16,620 nucleotides of DNA from Sphingobacterium thalpophilum (GTDB lineage: Bacteria; Bacteroidota; Bacteroidia; Flavobacteriales; Flavobacteriaceae), in contig CALPOS020000024.1 in NCBI GenBank assembly GCA_943325255.2, positions 1-16,620 on the forward strand, in the 5' to 3' direction. Made by a program: the position numbers and the translations under genes. Positions 14,516-16,620 of the stretch are shown here, piece by piece. The notes below the pieces were generated by a model. That model saw nothing but the letters and a program-made list of their open reading frames with translations. It was not told the origin of the DNA and made no database searches. Within the stretch, counting starts at the first letter, position 1. Each line of letters begins with the position of its first letter.

Positions 14516-14755
14516 TTAAAGATTTATAGTGCTATTAATTGTGATATTACTGGTTTGCTTTTGAATGTGCTCTCGTGAATCTGCCAATTCTTTTTGGAGC
14601 TTTTTTATTTTTCGCTCACGCATCTTGATATCTTCCTCGTTGTCGCTACTCTTTATTTTGTTTTCGTGATATTTAATCTTTACTTCCGTCAATTGAGTAA
14701 GGATTGCAATCGCATCGGTAGCGCTAAATTGTCCGTCTATGAGATGTATTTCCAT
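14516..14755 (-). CDS. Small LIDG-FSA protein, shorter paralogue
   Basis: 79 residues, starting MEIHLIDGQFSATDAIAILT. It has the same plan as the gene downstream: an N-terminal L-I-D-G-x-F-S-A motif, then a highly charged helix likely to form a coiled coil (K-M-R-E-R-K-I-K-K-L-Q-K-E-L-A-D-S-R-E), and the end I-T-I-N-S-T-I-N-L. It is soluble and of unknown function. It lies seven bases after the icd stop and four bases before the longer paralogue, so the pair is embedded between a central metabolic enzyme and the tRNA-modification and bicarbonate genes. The shared architecture of two diverged copies supports that both are real genes. Confidence 0.65.
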   Translation of the reverse strand: MEIHLIDGQFSATDAIAILTQLTEVKIKYHENKIKSSDNEEDIKMRERKIKKLQKELADSREHIQKQTSNITINSTINL

Positions 14756-14762
14756 ATCGTTA

Positions 14763-16199
14763 TTATTGTCCTTGACCTAATGAAAAACCAGGTTTTCCAT
14801 CAAATTCGTAGAGATTTTCAGTCTTAATTGAATCGATGCCATTCTCAACCGCACTCGAAAGAAGTTGAATAATATCGCCTTTTGTAAGCGTGTTTCCATT
14901 GGCTGGTTTGAATCTACATCTCCAATGATCAGTACAAAATGTTTCGCTAAATCCATCAGGCCACACTTTGATACCACGATTGGTAATCATAGAAAGTTTT
15001 GCCGATGCATTATTCAATTTTTGCACTTGATCAGCCAATTCATTCGGACTCGTACCATTCCAATGCACAAATACATCGACACCAACCAAATCTTTTTTAG
15101 CAGCCGGTTTTTTTACATACTTCGGTAGATTTAGCGCTGCTTCTTTAGCGTAAGAAACTTCTTTTAGCATGTTTGGTTTTTGACCCAAATTAGTGATAAC
15201 CGCTTGAGCAAATTCTTTCGTTCCCACTTTTTGCTTACTGATGCCTTCTTTGAATATGTCGTAGGTATGAATCCCATCTTCAATAGTCTTTAACCATGCA
15301 TTTTGTACTTTTTCCGCTACTTCGGTTTGACCAATATGATTTAGCATCATCACTGCACCTTCTAATAGTCCAGATGGATTCGCTAAGTTTTGACCTGCGC
15401 GTCGTGGTGCAGAACCGTGGATAGCTTCAAACATGGCGCACTCTTCGCCGATATTAGCAGAACCTGCCAATCCTACTGAACCTGCAATCTGAGCAGCGAT
15501 ATCAGAAAGTACGTCTCCGTATAAATTTAAGGTTACAATTACATCGAAAACTTCTGGAGTATCCGACATTTTTGCAGCACCGATATCAATGATCCAGTGT
15601 TCGTTTTCAATTTCTGGATATTCTGCTGCAATCTCGTCAAAAACTTGGTGGAACAATCCATCCGATTGCTTCATAATATTGTCCTTTGTAAAGCAAGTCA
15701 CCTTTTTTCTGCCATATACTTTGGCATATTCAAAAGCGTATCTCACGATTTTTTCACAACCTGGGCGACTGATTATTTTTAGACATTGTACAACTTCATC
15801 TGTTTGTTGGTGCTCGATTCCAGCATATAGATCTTCCTCATTCTCTCTAACAATTACAATATCCATGTTTGGGTGTTTGGTTTCAACAAACGGATGTAAG
15901 CTCATGCATGGTCGCACATTTGAGTACAATCCCAAAAATTTTCTTGTCGTTACATTTAGACTTTTATATCCGCCACCTTGCGGAGTTGTTATCGGTGCTT
16001 TCAAGAAAATTTTGTTTCTTCGGATGATATCCCATGATTCGTTAGCGATTCCAGAAGTATTTCCCGATAGGTATACTTTTTCACCTACTTCAATTTCATC
16101 GATTTCTATTTTTGCACCCGCAGCTTTAATAATTTCCAAAGTCGCGTCCATGATTTCTGGACCAATTCCGTCTCCTTTTGCAACAGTAATTCTTGTCAT
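14763..16199 (-). CDS. icd: Isocitrate dehydrogenase, probably NADP-dependent, with C-terminal extension
   Basis: Oxidises isocitrate to 2-oxoglutarate and CO2 in the citric acid cycle. The N-terminal A-K-G-D-G-I-G-P-E-I-M block, S-L-N-V-T-T-R-K-F-L-G-L-Y-S-N-V-R-P (isocitrate binding), E-N-E-E-D-L-Y-A-G-I-E-H, and the metal-binding N-L-Y-G-D-V-L-S-D segment are all present. The cofactor loop reads H-G-S-A-P-R-R-A-G-Q-N; two basic residues where NAD enzymes carry Asp-Ile suggest NADP, an inference. About 140 residues follow the core, as in Thermus-type enzymes of about 480-500 residues, unlike E. coli Icd. ATG at 16199 begins the family-typical N-terminus. It heads the minus-strand set ending in sbtA and is divergent from a LysR-type gene. 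Confidence 0.9.
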   Translation of the reverse strand: MTRITVAKGDGIGPEIMDATLEIIKAAGAKIEIDEIEVGEKVYLSGNTSGIANESWDIIRRNKIFLKAPITTPQGGGYKSLNVTTRKFLGLYSNVRPCMSLHPFVETKHPNMDIVIVRENEEDLYAGIEHQQTDEVVQCLKIISRPGCEKIVRYAFEYAKVYGRKKVTCFTKDNIMKQSDGLFHQVFDEIAAEYPEIENEHWIIDIGAAKMSDTPEVFDVIVTLNLYGDVLSDIAAQIAGSVGLAGSANIGEECAMFEAIHGSAPRRAGQNLANPSGLLEGAVMMLNHIGQTEVAEKVQNAWLKTIEDGIHTYDIFKEGISKQKVGTKEFAQAVITNLGQKPNMLKEVSYAKEAALNLPKYVKKPAAKKDLVGVDVFVHWNGTSPNELADQVQKLNNASAKLSMITNRGIKVWPDGFSETFCTDHWRCRFKPANGNTLTKGDIIQLLSSAVENGIDSIKTENLYEFDGKPGFSLGQGQ

Positions 16200-16225
16200 G
16201 ATGTAATATTTAAAATTTTATTGGA

Positions 16226-16233
16226 CAAAGTTG
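16226..16233 (-). promoter_or_regulatory. Possible -7 box (CAACTTTG, minus strand) for the icd operon
   Basis: Matches TAnnTTTG at five of the six fixed positions, 27 bases before the ATG at 16199. No clear -33 element was found, so this is tentative. Confidence 0.3.
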
Positions 16234-16259
16234 CAGTGTTTATATCATATATTTTTATT

Positions 16260-16267
16260 TATATTTG
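16260..16267 (+). promoter_or_regulatory. -7 box (TATATTTG) for the LysR-type gene
   Basis: Exact TAnnTTTG match, 25 bases before the ATG at 16292, predicting a leader of about 21 bases. The -33 region is AT-rich without a well-placed TTG. Confidence 0.45.
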
Positions 16268-16291
16268 TAATTATATATATAAAAATAGTTT

Positions 16292-16620
16292 ATGAATTAC
16301 ACATTACATCAATTACTGGTTTTTCTAAAAATTACACAAACTAAAAGCATCACGAAAGCAGCGGAAGAATTGCACTTGACCCAGCCTGCGGTATCCATTC
16401 AGTTGCGCAATTTTCAAAATCAGTTTGATATTCCATTGACTGAAATTGTTGGGCGAAAATTATATGTGACTGAATTTGGTCGTGAAATTGCGTTGGCGGC
16501 GCAGCGCATTATTGATGAAGTAAATACGATCAACTTTCGTACTTCGGCCTTCAAGGGAATGGTGTCAGGACGGTTGAGAGTTTCTGTTGTTTCTACAGGA
16601 AAATATGTGATGCCGTACTA
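16292..16620 (+). CDS. LysR-type transcriptional regulator, CbbR/CmpR-like (partial)
   Basis: The frame opens at ATG 16292 and runs off the right edge after 109 full codons. Residues 1-60 form the LysR helix-turn-helix: M-N-Y-T-L-H-Q-L-L-V-F-L at the start, T-K-A-A-E-E-L-H-L-T-Q-P-A-V-S-I-Q-L (22-39), and L-T-E-I-V-G-R-K-L-Y-V-T-E-F-G. A linker helix and the start of the effector domain (G-R-L-R-V-S-V-V-S-T-G-K-Y) follow. The L-H-Q-L-x-V-F opening and T-Q-P-A-V-S-I-Q-L recognition helix resemble CbbR/CmpR-type members, but this subfamily call is from memory. It is divergent from icd with 92 bases between, the usual layout for a LysR protein that controls its neighbour. The ligand cannot be judged because the sensor domain is cut off. 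Confidence 0.85.
   Translation, partial: MNYTLHQLLVFLKITQTKSITKAAEELHLTQPAVSIQLRNFQNQFDIPLTEIVGRKLYVTEFGREIALAAQRIIDEVNTINFRTSAFKGMVSGRLRVSVVSTGKYVMPY

Noticed and set aside
15589..16206. Plus-strand open frame of 205 codons opposite icd
   Set aside because: Antisense to the clearly coding isocitrate dehydrogenase gene, with no recognisable motif and no promoter.

Overview
The window looks like chromosomal DNA from a flavobacterium (Bacteroidota, Flavobacterium-like). The DNA is AT-rich. Several genes are preceded by the Bacteroidota-type -7 box TAnnTTTG rather than a sigma-70 promoter. The families also fit: DUF4920 lipoprotein, stand-alone MnmD, secreted M49 peptidase, and isocitrate dehydrogenase with a C-terminal extension. 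No tRNA, rRNA, insertion sequence, CRISPR array or phage gene was seen.

Left part (1-7000): a cut-off SRPBCC-domain gene (minus) is divergent from a secreted dipeptidyl-peptidase III-like M49 metallopeptidase. After a terminator and a small decayed gene come a two-helix membrane protein, a MazG-like NTP pyrophosphohydrolase, and ilvE, which is convergent with the pyrophosphohydrolase across a shared terminator. Divergent from ilvE is a three-gene operon: a DUF4920 lipoprotein, an overlapping c-type haem lipoprotein, and the tRNA methyltransferase mnmD.

Middle (7000-11400): two separately transcribed small paralogues of about 65 codons, then oxyR (minus) with the two redox cysteines at the E. 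coli numbering. Divergent from oxyR is a plus-strand operon: a small single-span protein ending in PPPEQV, a SulP/BicA-type anion transporter, and a beta-carbonic anhydrase. The first gene's promoter lies so close to its ATG that a leaderless mRNA is predicted.

Right part (11400-16620): a packed minus-strand set of six genes, icd, two LIDG-FSA paralogues, a zinc-ribbon protein of unknown function (DUF6671-like), sua5 (tsaC family), and an SbtA-type sodium-dependent bicarbonate permease. It faces a cut-off LysR-type regulator across a 92-bp intergenic region.

The main functional theme is inorganic carbon. A SulP transporter with carbonic anhydrase and an SbtA permease end tail-to-tail 15 bp apart, so two kinds of bicarbonate uptake sit next to a CO2/HCO3- interconverting enzyme in what is presumably a heterotroph. 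The sbtA gene shares its transcription unit with isocitrate dehydrogenase, which makes 2-oxoglutarate and CO2. The divergent LysR gene is a candidate regulator of that unit. Functions are inferred from recognisable family motifs; no database search was possible.
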